Part shown: piece by piece, positions 54,937 to 64,000 of the stretch | Position numbering within the stretch: the stretch's first letter is position 1 | Layout: each line of letters starts with the position of its first letter | From: Flavobacterium sp. ENC | GTDB taxonomy: Bacteria; Bacteroidota; Bacteroidia; Flavobacteriales; Flavobacteriaceae | Length of the DNA stretch: 64,000 nucleotides | Direction of reading: 5' to 3' | Assembly: GCF_020991415.1 (NCBI RefSeq) | Contig: NZ_JAJMOY010000001.1 | Span: forward strand, 1-64,000 | Program-made: the position numbers and the translations under genes | Notes under the pieces: model-generated | Database searches by the model: none | Seen by the model: only the letters and a program-made list of their open reading frames with translations | What the model was told of the DNA's origin: nothing

Positions 54937-55015
54937 TTAGGGGTGTCTGCAATATCGCAGGCTGAGATTTTACCCTCTGAACCTGATCTAGTTCATACTA
55001 GCGTAGGGAAAAGTA
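54937..55015 (+). promoter_or_regulatory. TPP riboswitch (thi box)
   Basis: Contains the conserved GGGGTG start, GCTGAGA, the ACCCTCTGAACCTGATCTAG core and the closing GCGTAGGGAA. It is about 80 nt before thiS. It binds thiamine pyrophosphate and represses the operon; no clear terminator hairpin follows within the short spacer, so translational control of thiS is possible. Confidence 0.96.
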
Positions 55016-55091
55016 AGATGACTTCTTCGCGCATTTTTGTGCGCAATTGTAGCCATTCCTAAAGTATTACTATATACTAAACCCAAAAGGA

Positions 55092-55298
55092 ATGGAACTA
55101 AAAATCAACCAAAAAATCAAAACATTCAATGCTGAGACCCTTAGCGTTCAGTCATTGCTCGATCTCGAAATTCCAAACAAACAAAACGGAATTGCCGTGG
55201 CTGTCAACAGCACCATAATTCCAAAACTACACTGGAATTCACACCTTATTCAGGAAACAGACGAAATTCTAATTATTTCTGCAACGCAGGGCGGATAA
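55092..55298 (+). CDS. thiS: Sulfur carrier protein ThiS
   Basis: 68 residues, ubiquitin-like fold, ending in ATQGG, the Gly-Gly tail that is adenylated and thiocarboxylated. Core KLHWNSHLIQETDEILIISA matches the family. First gene of the thi operon, 77 bp after the riboswitch. Confidence 0.96.
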   Translation: MELKINQKIKTFNAETLSVQSLLDLEIPNKQNGIAVAVNSTIIPKLHWNSHLIQETDEILIISATQGG

Positions 55299-55350
55299 TT
55301 GTTTTAAAATTCCAATAGAAAGACATCCAAATTCCAATTTCATACAACGC

Positions 55351-57275
<1,925 letters not shown>

Positions 57276-57328
57276 GGAGAGAATAGAGAAAAGAAAATAG
57301 AATAAAGAGTAAAGAAATAAATCAGGCT

Positions 57329-57919
57329 ATGATTGTTATTACCAATCCTTCTGCTATTGCAAATGAAATCAGCATTATCGATTCTCTATTTGAAGAAGGA
57401 TTGTCTTTGCTTCACATTCGGAAACCTGATTTTTCTGAGCTTGAAATGGCGCTGTTTATTCACCAGATAAAACTGAGATTCAGAGCAAATCTGGTTTTGC
57501 ACAGTCATCATGAATTAGCACAGGATTTTGGAATTAACAGAATCCATTTTTCAGAGAAACAAAGAAAGGAAGAGTTTGAAATTTCACGAGAAAACAAAAT
57601 AATTTCAACGTCTGTGCATTCAATCGAAACTTTTAATGCCTTGCACCCAAATTTTGAATATGCCTTTGTAAGTCCTGTTTTTAAAAGTATTTCAAAAGAA
57701 AATTATCAATCCGAAACTGATCTTTTTGAAGCTTTAAAATCAAGAACAAATTTCAAAACAAAAGTAATTGCCTTAGGTGGAATTGAACCTGAAAACATTC
57801 AAAAAACACTTGAAAACGGCTTTGATGACATTGCGCTTTTAGGAGCAGTGTGGCATCATGAAAATCCTGTAAATCAATTTAAAGTATGCCAGAAAATCGT
57901 CCATTCGCACTCTCTATAG
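57329..57919 (+). CDS. ThiE/TenI-like protein (thiamine phosphate synthase paralog)
   Basis: 196 residues, a TIM barrel related to ThiE. Motifs are IVITNPSAIANEISIIDSLFE, LLHIRKPDF, ISTSVHSIETFNALHPNFEY and VIALGGIEPENIQKTLENGF. It lacks the GADGVHLG-type phosphate loop of true ThiE (the matching segment reads GINRIHFSEK) and is closer to TenI, a thiazole tautomerase. It overlaps thiD by 34 bp. Catalytic identity is uncertain. Confidence 0.85.
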   Translation: MIVITNPSAIANEISIIDSLFEEGLSLLHIRKPDFSELEMALFIHQIKLRFRANLVLHSHHELAQDFGINRIHFSEKQRKEEFEISRENKIISTSVHSIETFNALHPNFEYAFVSPVFKSISKENYQSETDLFEALKSRTNFKTKVIALGGIEPENIQKTLENGFDDIALLGAVWHHENPVNQFKVCQKIVHSHSL

Positions 57920-58641
57920 CGGGTTTTGACCCGACCGGCGGCGCAGGAGTTTTAGCGGATATTAAAACTTTCGAGCAGCATCAGGTTCGTGGTTTTGCCA
58001 TTTCGACTGCCAATACACTGCAGACCGAAAATCAGTTCTATGACATTCAATGGACTGATTTAAGTTTTGTTATTCGGTCTGTCGAAACTTTATTTCAAAA
58101 CTATAACATCAAAGCTGTAAAAATCGGAATTACGCCGGATTTACATTATTTAAACCGAATTCTCTCGACTATAAAACTCGCCTCGCCAGCCACAAAAATT
58201 GTCTGGGATCCGGTTTTAAAATCAACAACACAATTTGAGTTCCTAAAAATCACAGCTGATTTGGATCTCCACGATGTTTTATCACAAATTGATCTGATTA
58301 CGCCTAATTATAATGAAGCAGAAATTTTATTTCCCGGTTTTTTATCCCGGGAACTTTGGAAAAAAAATAAAATACCAACCGCTGTTTTAGTAAAAGGAGG
58401 ACATAACACTGGTAAACCCGGAACTGATTATTTGCTTCTGAAGAACGAAATGGTGACACTATTGCCTTCTGAACAAAAATGTTTCGAAAAACACGGTTCC
58501 GGCTGTGTATTATCGGCTGCGATCACCTCAAATCTTGCATTGAACCAGACTAAAAAAGAGGCTTGTAAAAATGCTAAAATCTACATAGAAAAATACCTGA
58601 GTTCAACATCAACTTTAATAGGCTATCATTATGTACCATAA
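57886..58641 (+). CDS. thiD: HMP/HMP-P kinase ThiD
   Basis: 251 residues, PfkB fold. N-terminal SIAGFDPTGGAGVLADIKTF, then VKIGI, WDPVLKSTTQFE, ITPNYNEAEILF and the ATP/anion-hole segment KHGSGCVLSAAITS. It phosphorylates HMP twice. The start overlaps the upstream gene by 34 bp and the end overlaps thiE by 11 bp, so translation is coupled. Confidence 0.95.
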   Translation: MPENRPFALSIAGFDPTGGAGVLADIKTFEQHQVRGFAISTANTLQTENQFYDIQWTDLSFVIRSVETLFQNYNIKAVKIGITPDLHYLNRILSTIKLASPATKIVWDPVLKSTTQFEFLKITADLDLHDVLSQIDLITPNYNEAEILFPGFLSRELWKKNKIPTAVLVKGGHNTGKPGTDYLLLKNEMVTLLPSEQKCFEKHGSGCVLSAAITSNLALNQTKKEACKNAKIYIEKYLSSTSTLIGYHYVP

Positions 58642-59269
58642 ACTACAATACATCTCGCAGGGAAATACAATCGAAAAGCAATTGTACAATATTCATAACG
58701 CGCTCGATAACGGCTGTGACTGGGTTCAGCTGCGTTTCAAAAATCAAAGTACAAAAAACTGTTTTGTTTTGGCAGAAGCGGTAAAGTTTTTATGCGAAGA
58801 GTATCTGGCGAATTTCATTGTAAACGACAACGTATACCTGGCACAACAAATTGCCGCAGATGGTGTGCATTTAGGTCTCCTTGATACCAAAATTGAAGAA
58901 GCCCGCGCCATTCTCGGTAACACCAAAATCATTGGGGCAACCGCCAATACATTCGACGATATTCAGAATCATATCGAAAATGGCTGTGATTATATTGGGT
59001 TAGGGCCTCTTCGATTCACAACAACAAAGGAACAATTAAGTCCGATTTTAGGTTTTGAAGGCTATCGTACCATTCTTCAGAAATTAAAAGAAAACAATCT
59101 TGAGATTCCGGTTTATGCTATTGGCGGAATTATCGCTGACGATATCGATACACTGATGGAAACCGGAGTTCATGGTATTGCCGTTTCCGGACTCATTACA
59201 AATAGTAATCAAAAAGAAAAACTGATTCAACAATTAAACGAAAAATTATATGCAAACATCTTTGTTTAA
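58631..59269 (+). CDS. thiE: Thiamine phosphate synthase ThiE
   Basis: 212 residues. True ThiE motifs: [57 protein letters not shown] and [19 protein letters not shown]. It joins HMP-PP and the thiazole phosphate. It overlaps thiD by 11 bp and thiG by 20 bp. Confidence 0.95.
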   Translation: MYHKLQYISQGNTIEKQLYNIHNALDNGCDWVQLRFKNQSTKNCFVLAEAVKFLCEEYLANFIVNDNVYLAQQIAADGVHLGLLDTKIEEARAILGNTKIIGATANTFDDIQNHIENGCDYIGLGPLRFTTTKEQLSPILGFEGYRTILQKLKENNLEIPVYAIGGIIADDIDTLMETGVHGIAVSGLITNSNQKEKLIQQLNEKLYANIFV

Positions 59270-60026
59270 AATTGGTGATAAAACCTTAACCTCGCGCCTG
59301 TTTCTGGGAACCGGAAAGTTTGGTTCCAATTTCGAAATGGAAGAAGCTATTCTGGCATCCCAAAGCGAATTGGTAACGGTTGCCTTAAAACGAATTGATT
59401 TAGAGACTGAAACAGATGCTATTCTAACACATTTGAAACATCCCGGAATTCATTTATTACCCAATACATCGGGCGCAAGAAATGCCAAAGAAGCCATTTT
59501 TGCTGCACAGTTAGCCCGCGAGGCCCTGGAAACGAACTGGCTGAAGCTCGAAATACATCCGGATCCCAAATACCTTATGCCGGATGCCATTGAAACTCTA
59601 AAAGCGACAGAAGAATTAGCTAAACTGGGTTTTATTGTTCTTCCGTACATTCATGCCGATCCTGTTTTGTGCAAACATTTGGAAAATGCGGGAACCGCAG
59701 CCGTAATGCCTTTAGGGTCCCCGATTGGCAGTAACAAAGGACTGAAAACTATCGATTTCCTCGAGATCATCATAGAGCAAAGCAATGTCCCTGTGATTAT
59801 TGATGCAGGAATCGGCGCTCCGTCTGATGCTGCAAAAGCAATGGAAATTGGTGCCGATGCTGTTTTAGTCAATACTGCAATTGCCGTCGCCGGAAACCCG
59901 AAGTTAATGGCCGAGGCTTTTAAGGAAGCTGTAATCGCCGGCCGAAAAGCATTCGAAGCCAAAATTGCCAGTCAACAAAACCATGCAGTTGCTTCCAGCC
60001 CTTTGACCTCTTTTTTATATGACTAG
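59250..60026 (+). CDS. thiG: Thiazole synthase ThiG
   Basis: 258 residues. Motifs: [32 protein letters not shown], the Schiff-base Lys segment [29 protein letters not shown] and [14 protein letters not shown]. It forms the thiazole ring with ThiS thiocarboxylate and ThiH product. A palindromic repeat separates it from thiH. Confidence 0.97.
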   Translation: MQTSLFKIGDKTLTSRLFLGTGKFGSNFEMEEAILASQSELVTVALKRIDLETETDAILTHLKHPGIHLLPNTSGARNAKEAIFAAQLAREALETNWLKLEIHPDPKYLMPDAIETLKATEELAKLGFIVLPYIHADPVLCKHLENAGTAAVMPLGSPIGSNKGLKTIDFLEIIIEQSNVPVIIDAGIGAPSDAAKAMEIGADAVLVNTAIAVAGNPKLMAEAFKEAVIAGRKAFEAKIASQQNHAVASSPLTSFLYD

Positions 60027-60033
60027 TTTGCTT

Positions 60034-60151
60034 AACCGCAAAGTTCGCAAGGTTATTTCGCAAAGTCCGCAACGCTTAGCGAACTTTTAATCAGACCTAA
60101 ACAACACAAAGCTTAGCGAACTTCGCGTAAATCTTAGTGCCCTTTGCGGTA
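60034..60151. repeat. AACCGCAAAG palindromic intergenic element, copy 2
   Basis: Outer arms AACCGCAAAG/CTTTGCGGT and inner words AAGTTCGCAAGG, TTAGCGAACTT. Same family as 31909-32002. It ends 12 bp before the thiH ATG, inside the thi operon. Confidence 0.85.
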
Positions 60152-60163
60152 AAAAAAAATCCA

Positions 60164-61276
60164 ATGAAAACATTTAAATCGGTTTTTGATCAGTATGACT
60201 GGGATTCCATTCAATCTAAAATATATCAAACCTCCTCAAAAGAGGCAGAACGTTCTTTGGCAAAAACCAAACGAAATCTGGATGATTTTTTAGCCTTAAT
60301 CTCACCCGCCGCGCAACCTTATCTGGAGCAAATGGCCCTGGAGTGCCATGAGCTGACCAAAAAACGCTTTGGCAAAACAATTCAGATGTATGCGCCTTTG
60401 TATTTAAGCAATGAATGCCAAAATATCTGTACTTACTGCGGTTTTAGCCTCGATAATAAAATCAAGCGAAAAACACTTTCAACTGCCGAAATTAAACTGG
60501 AAACCGAGGCGTTAAAAGAAGCAGGATTCGACCATGTTTTACTGGTTACGGGTGAAGCCAATTATACCGTAAATATTAATTATTTCCTGAATGCAATTGC
60601 GCAGCTAAAAGAGCAATTTTCGATTATTTCGGCAGAAGTTCAGCCGCTTTCCACGGAAGAATATGAGCGCTTGCATCAGGCTGGTGTTTATTCGATTCTG
60701 GTTTATCAGGAAACGTATCATCAGGAAGTGTATAAAAAATACCATACCAAAGGCAAAAAATCAAACTTCGATTTTCGTCTGGAAACTCCGGACAGAATAG
60801 GAACTGCAGGGATTCACAAAATGGGTTTGGGCGTTTTACTGGGATTGGAAGACTGGCGGACGGATAGTTTTTTTAATGCCTTGCATATCGACTATCTCCA
60901 GAAGAAATACTGGCAAACCAAGTATTCCGTTTCCTTTCCGAGATTACGTCCTGCCGAAGGCATTATTGAACCTAATTTTATTATGGATGATAAAGACCTG
61001 ACACAGCTCATCTGTGCGTATCGTTTGTGGAATGAGGATTTGGAGATTTCAATTTCAACCCGTGAAAACGAAAAATTCAGAAATAATATTATTCAGATCG
61101 GGACAACGAGCATGAGTGCCGGTTCCAAAACGAATCCGGGTGGTTATGTTGTGGACCCGCAATCCCTGGAACAATTTGAAATCAGTGATGAGCGTTCCGC
61201 CAAAGAAATCGCTCAGGTGATCAAAGAGTCGGGCTATGAACCTGTCTGGAAAGATTGGGATAAAAGTTATCATTAG
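60164..61276 (+). CDS. thiH: 2-iminoacetate synthase ThiH
   Basis: 370 residues from ATG 60164 (MKTFKSVFDQYDW); an in-frame GTG at 60137 lies inside the repeat element and is rejected. Radical SAM motif CQNICTYCGFS (about 85) with CxxxCxxC; also HVLLVTGEANYTVNINYF and RPAEGIIEPNFIMDD. It cleaves tyrosine to dehydroglycine and p-cresol for the thiazole ring. Followed by a long imperfect repeat tract before thiF. Confidence 0.97.
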   Translation: MKTFKSVFDQYDWDSIQSKIYQTSSKEAERSLAKTKRNLDDFLALISPAAQPYLEQMALECHELTKKRFGKTIQMYAPLYLSNECQNICTYCGFSLDNKIKRKTLSTAEIKLETEALKEAGFDHVLLVTGEANYTVNINYFLNAIAQLKEQFSIISAEVQPLSTEEYERLHQAGVYSILVYQETYHQEVYKKYHTKGKKSNFDFRLETPDRIGTAGIHKMGLGVLLGLEDWRTDSFFNALHIDYLQKKYWQTKYSVSFPRLRPAEGIIEPNFIMDDKDLTQLICAYRLWNEDLEISISTRENEKFRNNIIQIGTTSMSAGSKTNPGGYVVDPQSLEQFEISDERSAKEIAQVIKESGYEPVWKDWDKSYH

Positions 61277-61433
61277 AAATATTTAAAATCTCAAAATCCA
61301 AATCTCAAAATCCAAATCTCAAATTCCAAATTTCAAATTCCAAAATCCAAATTCCAAATTCCAAAATCTAAATTCTAAATTCTAAAATCTACAATCTAAA
61401 TTCTAAAATCTACAATCTAAATTCTACAATCTA
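61277..61433. repeat. AAATCTCAAAATCCAAAT / AAATTCTAAA repeat tract between thiH and thiF
   Basis: About 155 bp of short, drifting units: first ATCCAAATCTCAAA, then ATTCCAAATTCC, then AATCTACAATCTAAATTC. No inverted partner follows on the right; the reverse-orientation words appear at 44262-44281 instead. Part of the AAATTCCAAA family. Confidence 0.8.
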
Positions 61434-61435
61434 AA

Positions 61436-62146
61436 ATGAGCATTATACAAGAATTTCTGCGGTATAACCGACAAACCATTCTTCCTGAAATTGGTGATGA
61501 AGGTCAGGAAAAACTCAAAAAAGCCAAAGTTCTGGTTATTGGAGCCGGAGGTTTAGGCTGTCCTGTTTTACAATATATTGCAACGGCTGGCGTCGGATTT
61601 ATTGGAATCATGGATTTTGATACGATTGAGATTCACAACCTTCACCGACAGATTTTATATACTGAAAACGAAATCGGAAGAGAGAAAGCAGTTGTTGCGA
61701 AAGAAGTTGTCTCTAAATTAAATCCGTTAATTGAGGCTGAAGCTATTAATTTGAAGTTGACAGTTGAAAACGCAGCAACAATCATTCAGCAATACGATGT
61801 TATTGTTGATGGGTCTGATAATTTTTCAACACGTTATTTGATAAACGACACTTGCGTACAATTTCACAAACCTCTGGTCTACGGAAGCATTTTAAAATTT
61901 GAAGGGCAAATTGCAGTTTTCAATCATAACGGAAGTAAAAACTTGCGCGATTTATTTCCTGAAATGCCAGATCCGAAAGAGGTGCCGAATTGTAATCTGA
62001 ATGGTGTTCTGGGCACTTTACCGGGAATTATTGGCACTATGATGGCGCACGAAACGCTTAAATTGATTTTAGATTTGCCCACTTTAAGAAATGAATTAGT
62101 CCTTTTTAACACGCTGGACTGGCATTTTACAAAACTTAATTTTTAG
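61436..62146 (+). CDS. thiF: ThiF/MoeB/HesA-family adenylyltransferase
   Basis: 236 residues, E1-like Rossmann fold: YNRQTILPEIGDEGQEKLKK, nucleotide loop GAGGLGCPVLQYIATAG, DFDTIEIHNLHRQILY, and IVDGSDNFSTRYLIND. It adenylates the ThiS C-terminus for sulfur transfer. It has only three cysteines and none of the paired CxxC zinc ligands found in E. coli ThiF/MoeB; the family also has such zinc-free members. Last gene of the thi operon; its end overlaps the convergent MOSC gene by 4 bp. Confidence 0.9.
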   Translation: MSIIQEFLRYNRQTILPEIGDEGQEKLKKAKVLVIGAGGLGCPVLQYIATAGVGFIGIMDFDTIEIHNLHRQILYTENEIGREKAVVAKEVVSKLNPLIEAEAINLKLTVENAATIIQQYDVIVDGSDNFSTRYLINDTCVQFHKPLVYGSILKFEGQIAVFNHNGSKNLRDLFPEMPDPKEVPNCNLNGVLGTLPGIIGTMMAHETLKLILDLPTLRNELVLFNTLDWHFTKLNF

Positions 62147-62937
62147 AAGACAATCTCATCTCCGACGTTTATAATTCCAGTGTTTAAACTCACAATATTA
62201 GTCCCGAAAAAAACTAAATTTTCAGCTTTTCTGTAGGTACTTAAAGTTTTAAGAGGCTCTTTTTTCAGGGCTCCATTCTGTGGATCGTTATTGACCATGA
62301 TGCATCTCCCACAGGGTTTTACGTTTTTAAATTGTACTTCGCCAATTTTAAAAGTGTCAAAATCATCTTCCTCATGAGGTTTTTTTGAACTTATAACAAT
62401 GTTTGGGCGAAATCTTAAAACAGTGATTTTATCTTTTAATTTTTCATTTAAAAAATCCATGCTTTCCGTTCCTACCAACAAATACGGATAACCATCCGCA
62501 AGGCTTACGTTGAATGTTTCTTTTAATTTTGAACTTTCATGTTTGCGATTTCCAATTTTGATAATTTTGACCAATTTACATTCAAAACCCAAATGCTCAC
62601 TGAACCATTTTGAAGTTGCTTTACTTACTTCAACAACTTCGCTTTTATCCTCCCAGACATTCACTTCCAGCGGGTTTTCCAAATGTTCATCAATAGAAAA
62701 TTCATGCTTTTTATCCTGAAAAGTAATACTGATTTTTCCATCTGAAATCTGCGGATAAAACTGACTCATGATCCGGTGTTCCCGCTGTGTTATCATCTGA
62801 TTTTCTGCATCAACTAACATCCATCTTCGATCGTTTTCGAAACCCATTTCTTCTGCCAGCGCATTTTTACAACTTATTCCTGCCAGACTTTTTATTGGAT
62901 AGATATAAATTTCTTTTACAATATGAATCGCGCTCAT
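62143..62937 (-). CDS. MOSC domain-containing protein
   Basis: 264 residues from ATG 62937; a GTG at 62946 would overlap aat. It has an N-terminal MOSC_N beta barrel (KEIYIYPIKSLAGISCKNA, RRWMLVDAENQMITQREH) and a C-terminal MOSC domain with the Cys-bearing KPCGRCIMVNNDP. The family includes mitochondrial amidoxime-reducing component and YcbX-type molybdenum proteins; the Cys in PCGRC would be the Mo ligand. It sits one base after aat. Substrate unknown. Confidence 0.9.
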   Translation of the reverse strand: MSAIHIVKEIYIYPIKSLAGISCKNALAEEMGFENDRRWMLVDAENQMITQREHRIMSQFYPQISDGKISITFQDKKHEFSIDEHLENPLEVNVWEDKSEVVEVSKATSKWFSEHLGFECKLVKIIKIGNRKHESSKLKETFNVSLADGYPYLLVGTESMDFLNEKLKDKITVLRFRPNIVISSKKPHEEDDFDTFKIGEVQFKNVKPCGRCIMVNNDPQNGALKKEPLKTLSTYRKAENLVFFGTNIVSLNTGIINVGDEIVF

Positions 62938-62938
62938 T

Positions 62939-63577
62939 TTATTCACTTTTTAAAATAGACATAAATACTTTGCGGTCAATTTCGCAACAGCCTAAACTTT
63001 CTAAATGCGGATTATAAACCTGACAGTCCAAAAGTTTATAATTATTATTCCTTAAATATTCAACTAACGCAATAAAAGCAACTTTTGATGCATTGGATAC
63101 TTTTGAGAACATACTTTCCCCACAGAAAACATGTCCCAGATCAATTCCGTACAAGCCTCCAACTAAAACTTCATCCTGCCAGACCTCAACTGATTTTGCA
63201 ATTCCCCCTGCATGTAATTGACAATAGGCATCAATCATTTCATTAGAAATCCAGGTTCCGTCCTGGCCTTCTCTTTTTATGTTTTGACAATTTGAAATGA
63301 CTTCTTTAAAATTTTGATTAAAAGTAACCTTAAATATATTTCTATTCAAAATATTCCGCATGCTTTTAGACACTATTAATTCATCTAAAAACAAAACCAT
63401 TCTTGGATCCGGCGACCACCAAAGGATGGGTTCTCCTTCGTTAAACCACGGAAAAACACCGCTTTTATAGGCTAATTGCAAACGTTCCGGATTCAGATCA
63501 CCACCAATGGCAAGAATTCCTTCTTCATCGGCTTCTGAAACGGGAGGAAAAAAGAACTCTTCGGATAAATAATACAT
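62939..63577 (-). CDS. aat: Leucyl/phenylalanyl-tRNA-protein transferase
   Basis: 212 residues. It adds Leu or Phe to N-terminal Arg/Lys of proteins, marking them for ClpS/ClpA-type degradation. Motifs: GILAIGGDLNPERLQLAYKSG, FPWFNEGEPILWWSPDPRMVL, QDGTWISNEMIDAYCQLHAGG, GGLYGIDLGHVFCGESMFS and SASK-like SNASKVAF. Its stop is followed one base later by the MOSC ATG. Length slightly short but complete. Confidence 0.96.
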   Translation of the reverse strand: MYYLSEEFFFPPVSEADEEGILAIGGDLNPERLQLAYKSGVFPWFNEGEPILWWSPDPRMVLFLDELIVSKSMRNILNRNIFKVTFNQNFKEVISNCQNIKREGQDGTWISNEMIDAYCQLHAGGIAKSVEVWQDEVLVGGLYGIDLGHVFCGESMFSKVSNASKVAFIALVEYLRNNNYKLLDCQVYNPHLESLGCCEIDRKVFMSILKSE

Positions 63578-63599
63578 TTTTAAAAAACTCCAATAAAAT

Positions 63600-63745
63600 T
63601 AAAAGGGAAATTCCAATATTGAAATTACAAATTCCAACTTTTATGTCATTTCTGCCTTCGGTCGAAATGACACAAAATATTTGCAAAAACAAAATTCCAA
63701 ATTCCAAATACGTTACTGATTTGGGATTTGGAATTTATAATTTTT
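63600..63745. repeat. AAATTCCAAA inverted repeat with nested GTCATTTC hairpin
   Basis: ATTCCAAATTCCAAA (63691-63708) faces TTTGGGATTTGGAATTT (63720-63736); a second hairpin GTCATTTC..GAAATGAC around GCCTTCGG lies at about 63643-63671. It sits between aat and the DUF3127 gene. Confidence 0.8.
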
Positions 63746-63758
63746 GTAATTTAAATTT

Positions 63759-64000
63759 TTAGAACGGCAAATCGTCCGGTTCGTCGTTATTTACATTTGT
63801 AGCCGGAGCAAAAGTTTCTGCAGCAGGCATTGGCGGAGCTTGTGAAGGAGACTCAGCACCTGCTCTTTCGATTCTCCAACCCTGAATACTATTGAAATAT
63901 CTGGTTTCTCCTTGTGGATTAACCCATTCTCTTCCTCTTAAATTGATAGAAACTTTTACTGCCTCTCCTTGCTTATAGCTACTTAACAAATCGCATTTAT
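63759..64000 (-). CDS. DUF3127 domain protein with SSB-like C-terminal tail, partial (N-terminus beyond window)
   Basis: About 80 C-terminal residues. The frame stays open to the right edge; the TTG at 63989 is internal. The visible part ends an OB-fold-like beta domain (SINLRGREWVNPQGETRYFN, SIQGWRIERAG), then a Pro/Ala-rich linker (ESPSQAPPMPAAETFAPATN) and the acidic tip NNDEPDDLPF. The order OB-like domain, disordered linker and DDLPF tip mirrors single-stranded DNA-binding protein, whose tip (DDDIPF type) binds repair enzymes. A DNA-related role is inference. Confidence 0.85.
   Translation of the reverse strand, partial: KCDLLSSYKQGEAVKVSINLRGREWVNPQGETRYFNSIQGWRIERAGAESPSQAPPMPAAETFAPATNVNNDEPDDLPF

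Noticed and set aside
60137..60163. GTG start for thiH
   Set aside because: It lies inside a dispersed palindromic repeat; ATG 60164 gives the family N-terminus.

Overview
The window reads as a chromosomal segment of a flavobacterium (Bacteroidota), most like the genus Flavobacterium. The evidence is an AT-rich background, A-rich translation starts without Shine-Dalgarno sites, repeated matches to the Bacteroidota promoter (TTG, spacer near 19, TAnnTTTG), an alternative complex III (Act) cluster joined to cytochrome oxidase genes, DUF2723, DUF4920 and DUF3127 proteins, and a large secreted HYR-repeat protein. I see no prophage, insertion sequence, CRISPR array or integrase, so this is mostly core genome with repeat-rich intergenic spaces.

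Layout. 1-3332 (minus): truncated giant surface protein with an IgGFc-binding-like N-terminus, a DUF11 domain and near-identical 237-bp HYR repeats. 3935-7245 (minus): ruvB, cytochrome P450, queG. 7435-18820 (minus): actABCDEF then coxB and coxA, a full quinol-to-oxygen electron path. 19039-23603: SPOR protein, PAP2 phosphatase, a broken DUF4920 copy, two lipoproteins (one with HExxH) and the intact DUF4920 gene. 23749-28426 (minus): rimP-nusA-infB with a terminator-like leader hairpin. 28602-31888 (plus): universal stress protein, aldehyde dehydrogenase, AraC regulator. 32060-32347: two tRNA-Gln genes, each with its own promoter and terminator. 32543-38190: DUF2723 membrane protein, polysaccharide deacetylase, cysteine-less thioredoxin-like protein, metallophosphoesterase. 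38377-41085: a two-component system flanked by two paralogous small secreted lysine-rich proteins. 41399-47285: polA, LacI regulator, two ferritin-like proteins. 47483-50411: rplM-rpsI and rpsB-tsf with structured leaders. 50487-54773: M3 peptidase, queuosine-precursor transporter, lipoprotein, tag. 54937-62146: TPP riboswitch and thiS-thiC-thiE paralog-thiD-thiE-thiG-thiH-thiF. 62143-64000 (minus): MOSC protein, aat, and a DUF3127 protein ending in an SSB-like DDLPF tail.

The most notable observation is around the two-component system. The two small secreted paralogs on either side of it have matching promoters: an 11-bp-phased direct repeat (CTTCATTT-N3-CTTCATTT) exactly 8 bp upstream of a TAnnTTTG element, with no -33 TTG. 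They also share near-identical terminators. This looks like a compact regulon controlled by the OmpR-type regulator encoded between them. A second theme is the number of separate families of intergenic inverted repeats, four of which are lodged inside or next to the thiamine operon.
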